Assembly: GCF_021391495.1 (NCBI RefSeq)
Contig: NZ_CP090063.1
Coordinates: forward strand, 3,100,001-3,164,000
Reading direction: 5' to 3'
Source: Amycolatopsis acidiphila
Lineage (GTDB): Bacteria > Actinomycetota > Actinomycetes > Mycobacteriales > Pseudonocardiaceae
DNA length: 64,000 nucleotides
Shown: positions 1 through 9,812 of the stretch, in pieces
Position numbering within the stretch: the stretch's first letter is position 1
Layout: each line of letters opens with the position of its first letter
Notes under the pieces: model-generated
Told to the model about the DNA's origin: nothing
Databases searched by the model: none
Seen by the model: only the letters and a program-made list of their open reading frames with translations
Position numbers and translations under genes: made by a program

Positions 1-1
1 G

Positions 2-175
2 CAATGGCTCGTCGGTGTGTGGCGCACCGCGAAGCTGCGCGCCGTGCTGCCCGCCGAACCCGCGAACTTCCCGCTGCGCAAGGTGTTCGGCGCCCTCGGC
101 CCGGTGCCGGTGCCGGAACTGGACGGCGAGGCCGCGGACATCGACACGCCGGAAGATCGACTACGGCATTCGTGA
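2..175 (+). CDS. C-terminal end of a MobA-like nucleotidyltransferase (5' end outside window)
   Basis: Frame 2 is open from the window edge to a TGA at 173-175 and encodes about 57 residues ending in an ADIDTPEDRLRHS tail. A DIDTPED motif close to the C-terminus is typical of MobA/MocA-type NTP transferases, which attach GMP or CMP to molybdopterin, and the preceding WLVGVWRTAKLRAVLPA stretch fits that family. The start lies upstream of the window. Overlapping frames 1 and 3 are also open here but show no family signature. The family call rests on a short tail, so the substrate cannot be assigned. Confidence 0.55.
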   Translation, partial: QWLVGVWRTAKLRAVLPAEPANFPLRKVFGALGPVPVPELDGEAADIDTPEDRLRHS

Positions 176-239
176 AGCTCACAGCCCTCACACCGCAGCT
201 GGGATTGACTAACGATACGGTCGCACGGGAGAGGCGAAC

Positions 240-1325
240 GTGATCGAGGAGGGAATCGTGACCGAGCCCGGCTATGCCGACGGCACGAACGGGCAGCAGG
301 GCACGACCCCGGCCCGCGACGGCCAGTTGCTCGAACGCACCGTGTTCGAGGTCAAGCGGGTGATCGTCGGGCAGGACAGGCTGGTCGAGCGGCTGTTGGT
401 GGGCCTGCTGGCGAAGGGGCACCTGCTGCTGGAAGGCGTCCCCGGCGTCGCCAAGACCCTCGCGGTGGAGACGATCGCGCGCGTGGTCGGCGGCACCTTC
501 TCGCGCGTGCAGTTCACCCCCGACCTGGTCCCGGCCGACATCCTCGGCACCCGCATCTACCGGCAGGGCAGCGAGCGGTTCGACGTCGAGCTCGGCCCGG
601 TCGTGGCCAACTTCGTCCTCGCCGACGAGATCAACCGCGCCCCGGCCAAGGTGCAGTCGGCGATGCTCGAGGTGATGGCCGAGCGGCACGTGTCGATCGG
701 CGGCAAGACCTTCCCGATGCCCGACCCGTTCCTGGTGCTCGCCACCCAGAACCCGATCGAGAACGAGGGCGTGTACCCGCTGCCGGAAGCGCAGCGCGAC
801 CGGTTCCTGTTCAAGATCGTCGTCGACTACCCCTCCGCGGAGGAGGAGCGCGAGATCGTCTACCGGATGGGCGTCGCCCCGCCCGAGCCGCAGGAGGTGC
901 TCAGCCCCGCCGAGCTGGTGCGGCTGCAGGGCGTGGCGTCGAAGGTGTTCGTGCACCACGCGCTCGTCGACTACGTCGTGCGGCTGGTGCTGACCACCCG
1001 CACCCCGGCCGAGCACGGCCTGACCGACGTCGCGGGCTGGGTGTCCTACGGCGCCTCGCCACGCGCGAGCCTCGGCATCATCGCCGGCGCGCGGGCGCTC
1101 GCGCTGGTGCGCGGCCGGGACTACGTGCTGCCGCAGGACGTCGTGGACGTGGTGCCGGATGTGCTGCGCCACCGGCTCGTGCTGTCCTACGACGCGCTGG
1201 CCGACGCCGTGCCGCTGGACCACATCATCAACCGCGTCCTGCAGACCGTGCCGCTGCCGCAGGTCTCCGCCCGCCCGCAGGCCGGTCCCGGCCAGCCGGC
1301 GCACATGGGGGCCGCGGGTTACTAG
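240..1325 (+). CDS. MoxR-family AAA+ ATPase
   Basis: A 361-residue MoxR ATPase, which uses ATP hydrolysis to activate or remodel partner proteins, usually together with VWA-domain proteins. Visible motifs are Walker A (GVPGVAKT, near residue 67), Walker B (VLADEINRAP, near 125) and the sensor region ATQNPIENEG followed by PLPEAQRDRF. The GTG at 240 is preceded by GGAGAGG. A second GTG at 258 sits behind GAGGAGGG and is a credible alternative start that would remove six residues. It is the first gene of an operon with the DUF58 gene (1-base overlap) and the VWA gene (4-base overlap), the classical MoxR-DUF58-VWA arrangement. The client protein is unknown. Confidence 0.93.
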   Translation: MIEEGIVTEPGYADGTNGQQGTTPARDGQLLERTVFEVKRVIVGQDRLVERLLVGLLAKGHLLLEGVPGVAKTLAVETIARVVGGTFSRVQFTPDLVPADILGTRIYRQGSERFDVELGPVVANFVLADEINRAPAKVQSAMLEVMAERHVSIGGKTFPMPDPFLVLATQNPIENEGVYPLPEAQRDRFLFKIVVDYPSAEEEREIVYRMGVAPPEPQEVLSPAELVRLQGVASKVFVHHALVDYVVRLVLTTRTPAEHGLTDVAGWVSYGASPRASLGIIAGARALALVRGRDYVLPQDVVDVVPDVLRHRLVLSYDALADAVPLDHIINRVLQTVPLPQVSARPQAGPGQPAHMGAAGY

Positions 1326-2269
1326 TGGCTGGCGAGGACAAGGACAACCGGCCCGCGTGGGCGCCGCCGGTGCTGCGCGGCGACCGGCTGGACGCGGGAC
1401 TGCGCACGCTGGAGCTGGACGTGCGGCGCCGGCTGGACGGGCTGTTGCAGGGCAACCACCTCGGCCTGGTGCCGGGCCCCGGCTCCGAGCCGGGGGAGGC
1501 GCGACCGTACCAGCCCGGTGACGACGTCCGCCGGATGGACTGGGCGGTCACCGCGCGCACCACGGTGCCGCACATCCGCGAGACGGTCGCCGACCGCGAG
1601 CTGGAGACGTGGGTGGCCGCGGACCTGTCGGCGAGCCTCGACTTCGGCACCGCGCTGTGCGAGAAGCGGGACCTGGCGTTGTGCGCCGTCGCGGCGATCG
1701 CCCACCTGACCGGTGGCGGCGGGAACCGCCTCGGCGCGGTGCTGTCGAACGGCGCCGAGACCGTGCGGGTGCCCGCCCGCGGCGGCCGCGCGCACGTCCG
1801 CGGTGTGCTGCGCAAGTTCGCCGAGCTGCCCCGTGCCACCGAGGGCACCCGCGGTGACCTCGCGGCCCTCATCGAACAGCTCCGCCGGCCGCCGCGGCGG
1901 CGCGGGCTGGCCGTCGTGGTGTCGGACTTCCTCGGCGGGCTGGACTGGCAGCGGCCGCTGCGCGGGCTGTCGGCACGGCACGAGCTGATCGCCGTCGAGG
2001 TGATCGACCCGCGCGACGTCGACCTGCCCGAGGTGGGCACGATCATGCTCGCCGACCCGGAGACCGGCAGGCAGCGCGAGGTGCACGCGTCGGCGTTGCT
2101 GCGCCGGGAGTTCGCCGCCGCGGCGCAGGCGCACCGGGACCAGGTTGCCCGCGCGCTGCGCCAGGCCGGGGCCGCGCACCTGGTGCTGCGCACCGACTCC
2201 GACTGGATCGCCGACACCGTGCGGTTCGTCGTCGCCCGCAAGCGCCGCTGGTCGGGGGGCGCCGCGTGA
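1325..2269 (+). CDS. DUF58 domain protein of the MoxR operon
   Basis: A 314-residue soluble protein with the DUF58 signature YQPGDDVRRMDWAVTARTT around residues 60-80, followed by a degenerate VWA-like fold (VVVSDFLGG near 200). DUF58 proteins accompany MoxR ATPases and are thought to act as adaptors between the ATPase and membrane VWA proteins. Here the start GTG overlaps the MoxR stop by one base, and the stop overlaps the next gene's GTG, so the three are probably translationally coupled. No transmembrane segments are apparent, unlike many longer DUF58 proteins that carry two N-terminal helices. Confidence 0.9.
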   Translation: MAGEDKDNRPAWAPPVLRGDRLDAGLRTLELDVRRRLDGLLQGNHLGLVPGPGSEPGEARPYQPGDDVRRMDWAVTARTTVPHIRETVADRELETWVAADLSASLDFGTALCEKRDLALCAVAAIAHLTGGGGNRLGAVLSNGAETVRVPARGGRAHVRGVLRKFAELPRATEGTRGDLAALIEQLRRPPRRRGLAVVVSDFLGGLDWQRPLRGLSARHELIAVEVIDPRDVDLPEVGTIMLADPETGRQREVHASALLRREFAAAAQAHRDQVARALRQAGAAHLVLRTDSDWIADTVRFVVARKRRWSGGAA

Positions 2270-3246
2270 GTCTCGGCGGATTCAGCGCCCCGTGGTGGTT
2301 CCTGCTGCTGATCGTGGTCGCCGCGGTGGCGGTCGGCTACGTGCTCGCGCAGCGGGCCCGCCGCAGGCGCACGATGCGGTTCTCGAACCTGGCGCTGCTG
2401 GAGAAGGTGGCCCCGCGCTCGCAGGGCTGGCCCCGGCACGTGCCCGCGGTGCTGCTCATCGTGTCGCTCCTCCTGCTCACGGTCGCGCTCGCCGGCCCGA
2501 CCGCCGAGCAGAAGGTGCCGCGCAACCGGGCCACGGTGATCCTGGTGATCGACGTGTCGCTGTCGATGGAGGCCACCGACGTCAAGCCGACGCGGATCAA
2601 GGCGGCGCAGGACGCGGCCACCTCGTTCGCGCAGCAGCTGACCCCGGGCATCAATCTGGGGCTGGTGTCCTTCGCCGGCACCGCGACGGTCCTCGTCGCG
2701 CCGACCACCGAGCGCCAGAGCGTCGTCAGCGCGATCGACAACCTCAAGCTCGCGCAGTCCACGGCGACCGGTGAGGGCATCTACGCGGCGCTGCAGGCGG
2801 TCCAGGGTTTCTCGGCGGTCGTCGGCGGCGCGGACGGCCCGCCCCCGGCGCGCATCGTGCTGATGAGCGACGGCAAGCAGACCGTGCCCGAAGACCTCTA
2901 CGCCCCGCGCGGTGCGTTCACCGCGGCGGAGGAGGCGAAGAAGGAACAGGTCCCGATCTCGACGATCTCCTTCGGTACCAACCACGGCACGGTCACGATC
3001 GACGGCCGCGAGGTACCTGTGGACGTCGACGACGGCTCGCTGCAGGAGGTCGCGCGCCTCTCGGGCGGCGACTTCTACTCGGCGGGCTCGGCCGAACAGC
3101 TCAAGCAGGTCTACGACGACCTGGGCGAGCAGATCGGCTACGAGATCAAGGAGGCCGACGCGAGCCGGCCGTGGGTGGTGCTGGGCACGCTCGCGCTCAT
3201 CGCCGCGGCCGGGAGCGCCCTGTTCCTCGGGCAGCGCCTGCCCTAG
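2266..3246 (+). CDS. BatA-like membrane VWA-domain protein
   Basis: A 326-residue protein with two N-terminal membrane segments (about residues 10-29 and 58-77), a von Willebrand A domain (about 85-290) with an intact metal-ion site DVSLSM and the later TxxG-type region, and a C-terminal membrane helix (about 304-322). This BatA/YfbK-like topology places the VWA domain between membrane anchors. It is the last gene of the MoxR-DUF58-VWA operon and starts inside the DUF58 stop codon (GTGA overlap). The likely role is the membrane-bound partner of the MoxR ATPase, possibly in cell-envelope maintenance. That role is inferred from the gene arrangement. Confidence 0.9.
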   Translation: MSLGGFSAPWWFLLLIVVAAVAVGYVLAQRARRRRTMRFSNLALLEKVAPRSQGWPRHVPAVLLIVSLLLLTVALAGPTAEQKVPRNRATVILVIDVSLSMEATDVKPTRIKAAQDAATSFAQQLTPGINLGLVSFAGTATVLVAPTTERQSVVSAIDNLKLAQSTATGEGIYAALQAVQGFSAVVGGADGPPPARIVLMSDGKQTVPEDLYAPRGAFTAAEEAKKEQVPISTISFGTNHGTVTIDGREVPVDVDDGSLQEVARLSGGDFYSAGSAEQLKQVYDDLGEQIGYEIKEADASRPWVVLGTLALIAAAGSALFLGQRLP

Positions 3247-3255
3247 GACCTGTCC

Positions 3256-3720
3256 TCACTCCCCGAACCGGAAGTCGTGCTGGCGCCAGGCCTCGTAGAT
3301 GGCGATGGACGCGGTGTTGGCGAGGTTGAGCGAACGCGAGCCCGGCCGCATCGGCAGCCGCACCCGCTTGGTGATCTGCGGCGCCTCCTGCACCTCGTCG
3401 GGCAGGCCGGCCGACTCCGGGCCGAACATCAGCACGTCGCCGGGCTGGTAGGCGATGTCGGTGTAGCGGTGCTCGGCGCGGGCGCTGAACGCGTAGACGT
3501 TCGCCGGCAGCAGCGCGGCCCACGCGGCGTCGAGGTCCGGGTGCACGCGGACGTGCGCGAGGTCGTGGTAGTCCAGCCCGGCGCGGCGCAGGTGCTTGTC
3601 CTCGAAGGCGAACCCGAGCGGCTCCACCAGGTGCAGCTGGACGCCGGTGTTCGCCGACAGCCGGATCGCGTTGCCGGTGTTCGGTGGGATCTCCGGGCGG
3701 TAGAAGAGAACGCGGAACAT
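3256..3720 (-). CDS. trmL: tRNA (cytidine(34)-2'-O)-methyltransferase TrmL
   Basis: A 154-residue SPOUT-class methyltransferase, the normal length for TrmL, which 2'-O-methylates the wobble base of certain leucine tRNAs using SAM as donor. The three SpoU motifs are present: NTGNAIRLSANTG near the N-terminus, MFGPESAGLP in the centre, and the C-terminal trefoil-knot segment LNLANTASIAIYEAWRQ. The gene is convergent with the VWA operon, leaving only nine bases between stops, and is read in the same direction as the thioesterase and hydrolase genes beside it. Confidence 0.93.
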   Translation of the reverse strand: MFRVLFYRPEIPPNTGNAIRLSANTGVQLHLVEPLGFAFEDKHLRRAGLDYHDLAHVRVHPDLDAAWAALLPANVYAFSARAEHRYTDIAYQPGDVLMFGPESAGLPDEVQEAPQITKRVRLPMRPGSRSLNLANTASIAIYEAWRQHDFRFGE

Positions 3721-3774
3721 CCTGAAGATCGGCTTCCCTTCACCCGTTGGCCCCGGCCGGAAACGGCGGTCCCG

Positions 3775-4188
3775 CTATTCTGGCATCCGCGCCGCCAGCT
3801 TCTCCCGCACGTCGTCCGGTGGCGCTGTCTTCGCGAGCGTCTCGGCGTCCACGAACACGTACCGGTTCATGCCCGTGGTCAGGACCTCCTCGCCGCGCAG
3901 GACCGTGAACCCGAGGACCAGCGACGTCGTGCCGAGGTGGTCCAGCGTCACCGCCACGACCAGCTCCTCGTCGTAGTGGCTCGGGGCGCGGTAGCGCAGG
4001 TTCGACTCCGCCACCACGGTGTCCACCCCGCGTGCCCGCAGGTTGTCGTAGGACCCGAAGACCTCGCGGAAGAACTCGAACGACGCCATGTCGAAGTAGG
4101 CCAGGTAGTGCGCGTTGAACACGATGCCCTGCGGGTCGCATTCGTGGAACCGCACCCGCAGGGGCATCCGCACGACCGGCTCGCTCAC
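3775..4188 (-). CDS. acyl-CoA thioesterase, 4-hydroxybenzoyl-CoA thioesterase (hotdog) type
   Basis: A 137-residue single hotdog-fold protein. The N-terminal motif RVRFHECDPQGIVFNAHYL matches the 4HBT family, in which the Asp (CDPQG) is catalytic, and hydrolysis of an acyl-CoA thioester is expected. The GTG start at 4188 overlaps the stop of the upstream hydrolase gene by four bases, indicating coupling in one transcript. A longer open frame continues upstream but would run antisense through other genes, so it was rejected. The substrate cannot be read from the sequence. Confidence 0.85.
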   Translation of the reverse strand: MSEPVVRMPLRVRFHECDPQGIVFNAHYLAYFDMASFEFFREVFGSYDNLRARGVDTVVAESNLRYRAPSHYDEELVVAVTLDHLGTTSLVLGFTVLRGEEVLTTGMNRYVFVDAETLAKTAPPDDVREKLAARMPE

Positions 4189-4796
4189 CGGCCCAGCTCC
4201 GCGAACAGCTCGCCGGAGGTCAGCACCCGGCCGAAGAACATCCCGATATTGCGCAGCGTCGCCTCCTGGGCCGCCGCCGACAGCGCGCCCGTCGCGTCGG
4301 CGACGAACGCGACCTGGTAGTCCCGCATGAAGGCGCTGCGGGCGGTCGACTCGCAGCAGACCTCGGTGAGCGTGCCGGTGATGATCAGCGTATCGACCTT
4401 GTGCGGCCCGCGCAGAGTGCTCAGCACGGTCTGCAGCTGCGTGTTGTGGAAGGCGTCGTAGCGGTGCTTGCGGATGACGATTTCCTCGGGCCCCGGCTTC
4501 AGGTCGGCGACGATCTCCGCGCCGTGGCTGCCTTCGCGCATGCCGACCTCGCGCAGCTTCGGCTGGTACGCGGTCTCCAGCGGCGACACGTCGAACGAGT
4601 CGAACAGGATGTGCTGGGTGTAGACCACGGGCACGCCCGCGTCGCGGCAGCGCGTCACCACGTCCCGCATCGCGGGGAGGCGCTCGCGGGCCATCGGGAC
4701 CTCCATCGGGAAGCCTTCGAGCACGAAGTCGTTCTGCATGTCGATCACCAGGAGCGCGCAGGTCTCCGGGTCGATCTCCCACGGCGGCGGTGTCAT
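4185..4796 (-). CDS. isochorismatase-family cysteine hydrolase
   Basis: A 203-residue alpha/beta hydrolase of the isochorismatase superfamily. The N-terminal LLVIDMQNDF strand carries the catalytic Asp, IRKHRYDAFHNT holds the conserved Lys, and TGTLTEVCCESTARSAF contains the nucleophilic Cys region with the usual cis-peptide turn. Members hydrolyse isochorismate, nicotinamide, ureidoacrylate or biuret, and the exact substrate is not evident. The ATG at 4796 is preceded on the coding strand by GGAAGGAG at good spacing. The gene overlaps the thioesterase downstream by four bases, suggesting the two act together on one substrate or its product. Confidence 0.87.
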   Translation of the reverse strand: MTPPPWEIDPETCALLVIDMQNDFVLEGFPMEVPMARERLPAMRDVVTRCRDAGVPVVYTQHILFDSFDVSPLETAYQPKLREVGMREGSHGAEIVADLKPGPEEIVIRKHRYDAFHNTQLQTVLSTLRGPHKVDTLIITGTLTEVCCESTARSAFMRDYQVAFVADATGALSAAAQEATLRNIGMFFGRVLTSGELFAELGR

Positions 4797-4851
4797 GGGG
4801 CTCCTTCCTGTGACCTCGGTCATCCCGGTGGCCGGGCCTACCGAGGGGTAG

Positions 4852-5637
<786 letters not shown>

Positions 5638-5664
5638 GTTTTCCCACTGTAGAAAGGACTGGCC

Positions 5665-6432
5665 TTGCCCGGACTGCTCGAAGGTAAGCGGCTGCTGATC
5701 ACCGGTGTCATCACCGACGCCTCGATCGCCTTCCACGCCGCCAAGGTGGCGCAGGAACAGGGCGCGAAGGTGGTGCTGACCGGCTTCGGCCGGATGTCGC
5801 TCGTGGAGCGCATCGCCAAGCGGCTGCCCGAGCCCGCCCCGGTGATCGAGCTGGACGTGCAGAACCCCGAGCACCTGGACACCCTCGCCGACCGGGTGCG
5901 CGAGCACGTCGACGGCCTCGACGGGGTGCTGCACGCGATCGCGTTCGCGCCGCAGACCTGCCTCGGCGCGCCGTTCCTGGACGCGCCGAAGGAGGACGTG
6001 TCGGTCGCGGTGCAGGTGTCCGCGTACTCGCTCAAGTCGCTGGCCGTGGCGTGCCTGCCGCTGCTCTCGCGCGGCTCGTCGATCGTGGGCCTGGACTTCG
6101 ACGCGCGCGTCGCGTGGCCCGCCTACAACTGGATGGGCGTGGCGAAGGCCGCGCTGGAGTCGGTCAACCGGTACCTGGCGCGCGACCTCGGCCCGCACGG
6201 CGTCCGGGTGAACCTCGTCTCGGCAGGCCCGCTCAAGACGATGGCCGCCAAGTCCATCCCGGGCTTCGGCGAGCTCGAGGGCGGCTGGGGCGACCGCGCG
6301 CCGCTCGGCTGGGCCGCCGAGGACCCCACGGCCGTCGCGAAGAGCATCTGCGCCGTGCTGTCGGACTGGCTGCCCGCCACCACCGGCTCAATGATCTGGG
6401 TCGACGGCGGGGTGCACGCGCTGGGCATGTAA
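5665..6432 (+). CDS. inhA: NADH-dependent enoyl-ACP reductase InhA/FabI
   Basis: A 255-residue enoyl-ACP reductase that completes each FAS-II elongation cycle. It matches InhA closely: [19 protein letters not shown] at the N-terminus, [17 protein letters not shown], catalytic Tyr154 and Lys161 in [13 protein letters not shown], and the ending [18 protein letters not shown]. The start is TTG at 5665, 27 bases after the fabG stop, with AGAAAGGA upstream. The residue equivalent to InhA Ser94 is Ala91 (LHAIAFAPQ), the position changed in isoniazid-resistant InhA S94A. Several other actinobacterial FabI proteins also carry Ala here, as I recall, so this may be the native state. Compared with mycobacterial InhA the substrate-loop region near 200-215 is shorter. 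Confidence 0.93.
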   Translation: MPGLLEGKRLLITGVITDASIAFHAAKVAQEQGAKVVLTGFGRMSLVERIAKRLPEPAPVIELDVQNPEHLDTLADRVREHVDGLDGVLHAIAFAPQTCLGAPFLDAPKEDVSVAVQVSAYSLKSLAVACLPLLSRGSSIVGLDFDARVAWPAYNWMGVAKAALESVNRYLARDLGPHGVRVNLVSAGPLKTMAAKSIPGFGELEGGWGDRAPLGWAAEDPTAVAKSICAVLSDWLPATTGSMIWVDGGVHALGM

Positions 6433-6467
6433 GCCCGGGCGCGCGTGGGCGCCGTCATAGCGGCAGG

Positions 6468-7532
6468 ATGGCAGCCGTGGGTTACGACGCGCTGCTGTGG
6501 CTGTCCTTCGGCGGTCCCGAGGGGCCGGACGAGGTCATGCCGTTCCTGGAGAACGTGACGCGCGGGCGCGGCGTGCCGCCGGAGCGGCTCGCCGAGGTCG
6601 CGCAGCACTACCAGCACTTCGGCGGGGTCTCGCCGATCAACCGGCTCAACCGCGAGGCGATCGCGGCGGTGGAGAAGGAGCTCGCGGCGCAGGGCATCGA
6701 CCTGCCCGTGTACTTCGGCAACCGCAACTGGCAGCCGATGGTGGAGGACACCGTCGCACGGATGGCCGCGGACGGGGTTCGCCGGGCGCTGGTGTTCCCG
6801 ACGAGCGCGTACGGCGGGTACTCCGCCTGCCGGCAGTACGACGAGGACATCGAGCGCGCCCGCGCCGCGGTCGGCGAGAACGCCCCGGAGCTGACGAAGC
6901 TGCGGCAGTTCTTCGACCACCCGCTGTTCGTCTCCGCCTTCGCGGATGCGCTGCGCAGCGCCCACGAAGGCCTCGAGAACGCCCGGACGGTGTTCACGGC
7001 GCATTCGGTGCCCGACAGCGCGGACAAGGCCTCAGGGCCGCCGGAGGAGGGCGGGCGGCGCTACTCGCGGCAGATCGCGGAGGCGGCGCGGCTGGTCGCG
7101 GCCGAGGCGGGGGTCGCCGAGTACGACGTGGTGTGGCAGTCGCGGTCAGGGCCGCCGCGGATCCCGTGGCTGGAGCCGGACGTCGTGGACCACATCGAGG
7201 CGCTGCACGCCCAGGGCGTGCCCGCGGTGGTGGTCTGCCCGGTCGGGTTCGTGTCGGACCACCTCGAGGTGATCTGGGACCTGGACAACGAGGCCGCCGA
7301 GCGCGCCGGGGAGCTGGGCATGGGCTTCGCCCGCGCGGCGACGCCGAACGCGGACCCGCGCTTCGCGGAGCTGGTGGTGGAACTGGTGCGCGAGCACATC
7401 GCCGACGCGCCCGCCCGGAAGCTGTCGGACTTCCCGATGGCGGGATGCACGGTCGACGGGGCGCCGTGCGCGATCGGCTGCTGCGAGCCCGCTCGCCGGC
7501 CCGCTACTGCGACCGGTCGGCCTGCTCGCTGA
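6468..7532 (+). CDS. hemH: ferrochelatase (coproporphyrin III type)
   Basis: About 354 residues. It inserts ferrous iron into a porphyrin, and in Actinobacteria the established substrate is coproporphyrin III. Signatures are [21 protein letters not shown] at the start, the HFGGVSPIN loop, the catalytic His in [11 protein letters not shown], and the [13 protein letters not shown] segment with the second acidic site. A Cys at YSACRQYDE plus the C-terminal cluster [16 protein letters not shown] are candidate ligands for the [2Fe-2S] cluster found in many actinobacterial ferrochelatases. ATG at 6468 and GTG at 6477 are both possible starts. It is third in the fabG-inhA-hemH operon and overlaps the opposite-strand gene at its 3' end by 29 bases. 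Confidence 0.93.
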   Translation: MAAVGYDALLWLSFGGPEGPDEVMPFLENVTRGRGVPPERLAEVAQHYQHFGGVSPINRLNREAIAAVEKELAAQGIDLPVYFGNRNWQPMVEDTVARMAADGVRRALVFPTSAYGGYSACRQYDEDIERARAAVGENAPELTKLRQFFDHPLFVSAFADALRSAHEGLENARTVFTAHSVPDSADKASGPPEEGGRRYSRQIAEAARLVAAEAGVAEYDVVWQSRSGPPRIPWLEPDVVDHIEALHAQGVPAVVVCPVGFVSDHLEVIWDLDNEAAERAGELGMGFARAATPNADPRFAELVVELVREHIADAPARKLSDFPMAGCTVDGAPCAIGCCEPARRPATATGRPAR

Positions 7533-8343
7533 ACTGGCGCACCGCCTCGTTCACCGCGGCGTAGCGGGCCAGCCGGACCGCGTTGCCGAGCGGGCGCAGG
7601 GCGTCCGCGCGCAGGACCGCCGCCGAGGCGGACAGGGCGCCGCCCGGCTCGTCGATCTGCGCCACCGCCAGGATCGCGCCGACCTCCTCCGCGCGTTGCA
7701 GCACCCGCAACGCGCGGCCGGGGGTGCCGGCGGGCCACTGCGGGCGCGGCCGGGCCCGCAGCCACGCCGACAGCTCCGCGCGCACGCCCGGCCGGTCCTT
7801 CGCCACGTCGAGCGCCTGCAGCGCACCGGCCGAGTCGCGGATCGCGTCGGTCAGGCCGTGCTCGGCATCGGCGAGCCCGACGTGCTCCGGCGCGAGCGAG
7901 GTGTCCACCCTGTACGCCGACCACCGGACCAGTCCCTCGGCGATCGCGTGCGGCACCAGGCCGAACCCCAGCGACGGCAGCAGCATCGCCTCGCCCTCCC
8001 GCAGCGCCGCCTCGGTGAACGGCCCGCCCCCGCCGAGCCCGCGCACGTCGCCCGGCACCGGCAGGACCAGCCGCGCGTCGGCGGCGCCACGCGAGCGCAG
8101 CGCGGCCAGCAGCTGTACCGGGGTGGCGGGGAAGTCGCCCGTGAGCGGGAGGTCCAGGCCCACCGCGGCTTCGGCGTCCGCGGCGACGACCTCGTGGGCC
8201 TCGCCCCAGGCCAGCAGGGCGTCGAGGACGTCGTCCGGCGCCGCGGCACCGGAAAGCCAGGCCGAGGTCCACACGGTCAGGGTCGCACTGGGACAGCACA
8301 CGGCGATCCAGAATACCTGCGCCGCCTGCTGGAGCTGCTCCAC
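7504..8343 (-). CDS. conserved actinobacterial protein of unknown function
   Basis: A protein of about 279 residues that I do not recognise as a named family. It is alanine- and leucine-rich and lacks signal peptide or membrane segments. The N-terminal half has a low-complexity glycine stretch (GLGGGGPF), and the C-terminal half looks helical. The start is uncertain: GTG at 8343 gives [12 protein letters not shown], while the frame stays open to 8412 and would overlap the divergent ATPase gene. Only about 37 bases separate it from that ATPase gene, so the two probably share a control region. This hints at a link with the AAA/VWA pair, but no direct evidence of function is visible. Confidence 0.6.
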   Translation of the reverse strand: MEQLQQAAQVFWIAVCCPSATLTVWTSAWLSGAAAPDDVLDALLAWGEAHEVVAADAEAAVGLDLPLTGDFPATPVQLLAALRSRGAADARLVLPVPGDVRGLGGGGPFTEAALREGEAMLLPSLGFGLVPHAIAEGLVRWSAYRVDTSLAPEHVGLADAEHGLTDAIRDSAGALQALDVAKDRPGVRAELSAWLRARPRPQWPAGTPGRALRVLQRAEEVGAILAVAQIDEPGGALSASAAVLRADALRPLGNAVRLARYAAVNEAVRQFSEQADRSQ

Positions 8344-8380
8344 GTCGACGATCCCGCCATCCGGGGTTAGCTTCGTAGGG

Positions 8381-9778
8381 GTGAACCCCGTACCCGAACA
8401 CCTCCCGCGCACCGCGGGAGAGCTGCGCGCGGCCGGTCACCAGCCGCGCGGGATCAAGACCGAGATCCACGACAACCTGCTCGCCGCGCTGCGCTCCGGC
8501 AGGGACCCGTGGCCGGGCATCGTCGGGTTCTCGCGGACCGTGCTGCCGCAGTTCGAGCGTGCGCTGCTGGCCGGACACGACGTCGTGCTGCTCGGCGAGC
8601 GCGGCCAGGGCAAGACCCGGCTGCTGCGCACGCTGGCCGGGCTGCTCGACGAGTGGACCCCGGTCATCGACGGCGCCGAGCTGGCCGAGCACCCGCTGGA
8701 CCCGATCACCCCGGCCTCGATCCGCCGTGCCGCCGAGCTCGGCGACGAGCTGCCCGTGAGCTGGCTGCACCGCAGCCAGCGCTACACCGAGAAGCTGGCC
8801 ACCCCGGACACCTCGGTCGGCGACCTGATCGGCGACGTGGACCCGGTGAAGGTGGCCGAGGGCCGCAGCCTGGGCGACCCCGAGACCATCCACTTCGGAC
8901 TCGTGCCGCGCGCGCACCGCGGCATCGTGGCCATCAACGAGCTGCCCGACCTCGCCGAGCGCATCCAGGTCGCGCTGCTCAACGTGATGGAGGAGCGCGA
9001 CATCCAGGTCCGCGGCTACACGCTGCGGCTGCCGCTGGACGTGCTCATGGTGGCCACGGCCAACCCCGAGGACTACACCAACCGCGGCCGGATCATCACC
9101 CCGCTCAAGGACCGCTTCGGCGCGGAGATCCGCACGCACTACCCGCTCGACGTGGCCGCGGAGGTCGACGTGGTGCGCCAGGAGGCCCACCTGGTGGCCG
9201 AGGTCGGTGAGCCGCTGCTGGAGGTGCTGGCCCGGTTCGTCCGGAACCTGCGCGAGTCCAGCGTGATCGACCAGCGCTCGGGCGTGTCCGCCCGGTTCGC
9301 CGTGGCGGCGGCGGAGACCGTCGCGGCGGCGGCCCTGCGGCGCTCGGCGCTGACCGGCGAGCACCCCGCGGTGGCGCGCCCGGTGGACCTGGACGCGGTG
9401 CCGGCGGTGCTGCGCGGCAAGGTCGAGTTCGAGCCCGGCGAGGAGGGCCGCGAGCACGAGCAGCTCGTGCACCTGCTGCGCCGCGCGATCGCCGAGACCG
9501 CACGCGACCGCTTCGGCGGGCTGAACCTGCGCCCGCTGGTCGAAGCGGTCGCCGACGGGCACCTGGTCGCCACCGGTGAGAAGGTGCCAGGCGCCGACGT
9601 GCTCGCCGCATTGCCGGAACTCCCGGTCCTGCACGAGGTCGCCGCCCGGGCGGGCGTGTCCGCGGACGACTCTCCGGGCCGGATCGCGGCCGCGGTCGAG
9701 CTGGCCCTGGAGTCGCTGTACCTGGCGCGGCAGCTGGCGAAGGACTCCGACGACGCGACGACGGTGTACGGGCCGTGA
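8381..9778 (+). CDS. Mg-chelatase ChlI-like AAA+ ATPase
   Basis: A 465-residue AAA+ protein related to magnesium-chelatase subunit I, without the chlorophyll pathway context. Walker A is LLGERGQGKTRLL near residue 70. The Walker B position reads GIVAINELPDLAERIQ, with Asn-Glu where Asp-Glu is usual. The sensor segment is VATANPEDYTNRGRIITPLKDRFG. The GTG at 8381 is the start nearest the homologous region, and a TTAGCT box at 8367-8372 could be its -10. A VWA protein gene follows after 34 bases, giving the ATPase/VWA pairing typical of co-chelatases and of MoxR-type chaperone systems. The client is unknown. Confidence 0.85.
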   Translation: MNPVPEHLPRTAGELRAAGHQPRGIKTEIHDNLLAALRSGRDPWPGIVGFSRTVLPQFERALLAGHDVVLLGERGQGKTRLLRTLAGLLDEWTPVIDGAELAEHPLDPITPASIRRAAELGDELPVSWLHRSQRYTEKLATPDTSVGDLIGDVDPVKVAEGRSLGDPETIHFGLVPRAHRGIVAINELPDLAERIQVALLNVMEERDIQVRGYTLRLPLDVLMVATANPEDYTNRGRIITPLKDRFGAEIRTHYPLDVAAEVDVVRQEAHLVAEVGEPLLEVLARFVRNLRESSVIDQRSGVSARFAVAAAETVAAAALRRSALTGEHPAVARPVDLDAVPAVLRGKVEFEPGEEGREHEQLVHLLRRAIAETARDRFGGLNLRPLVEAVADGHLVATGEKVPGADVLAALPELPVLHEVAARAGVSADDSPGRIAAAVELALESLYLARQLAKDSDDATTVYGP

Positions 9779-9812
9779 CACCGCCGACGTACTTCCCCCC
9801 GCGGAGGCGGCG

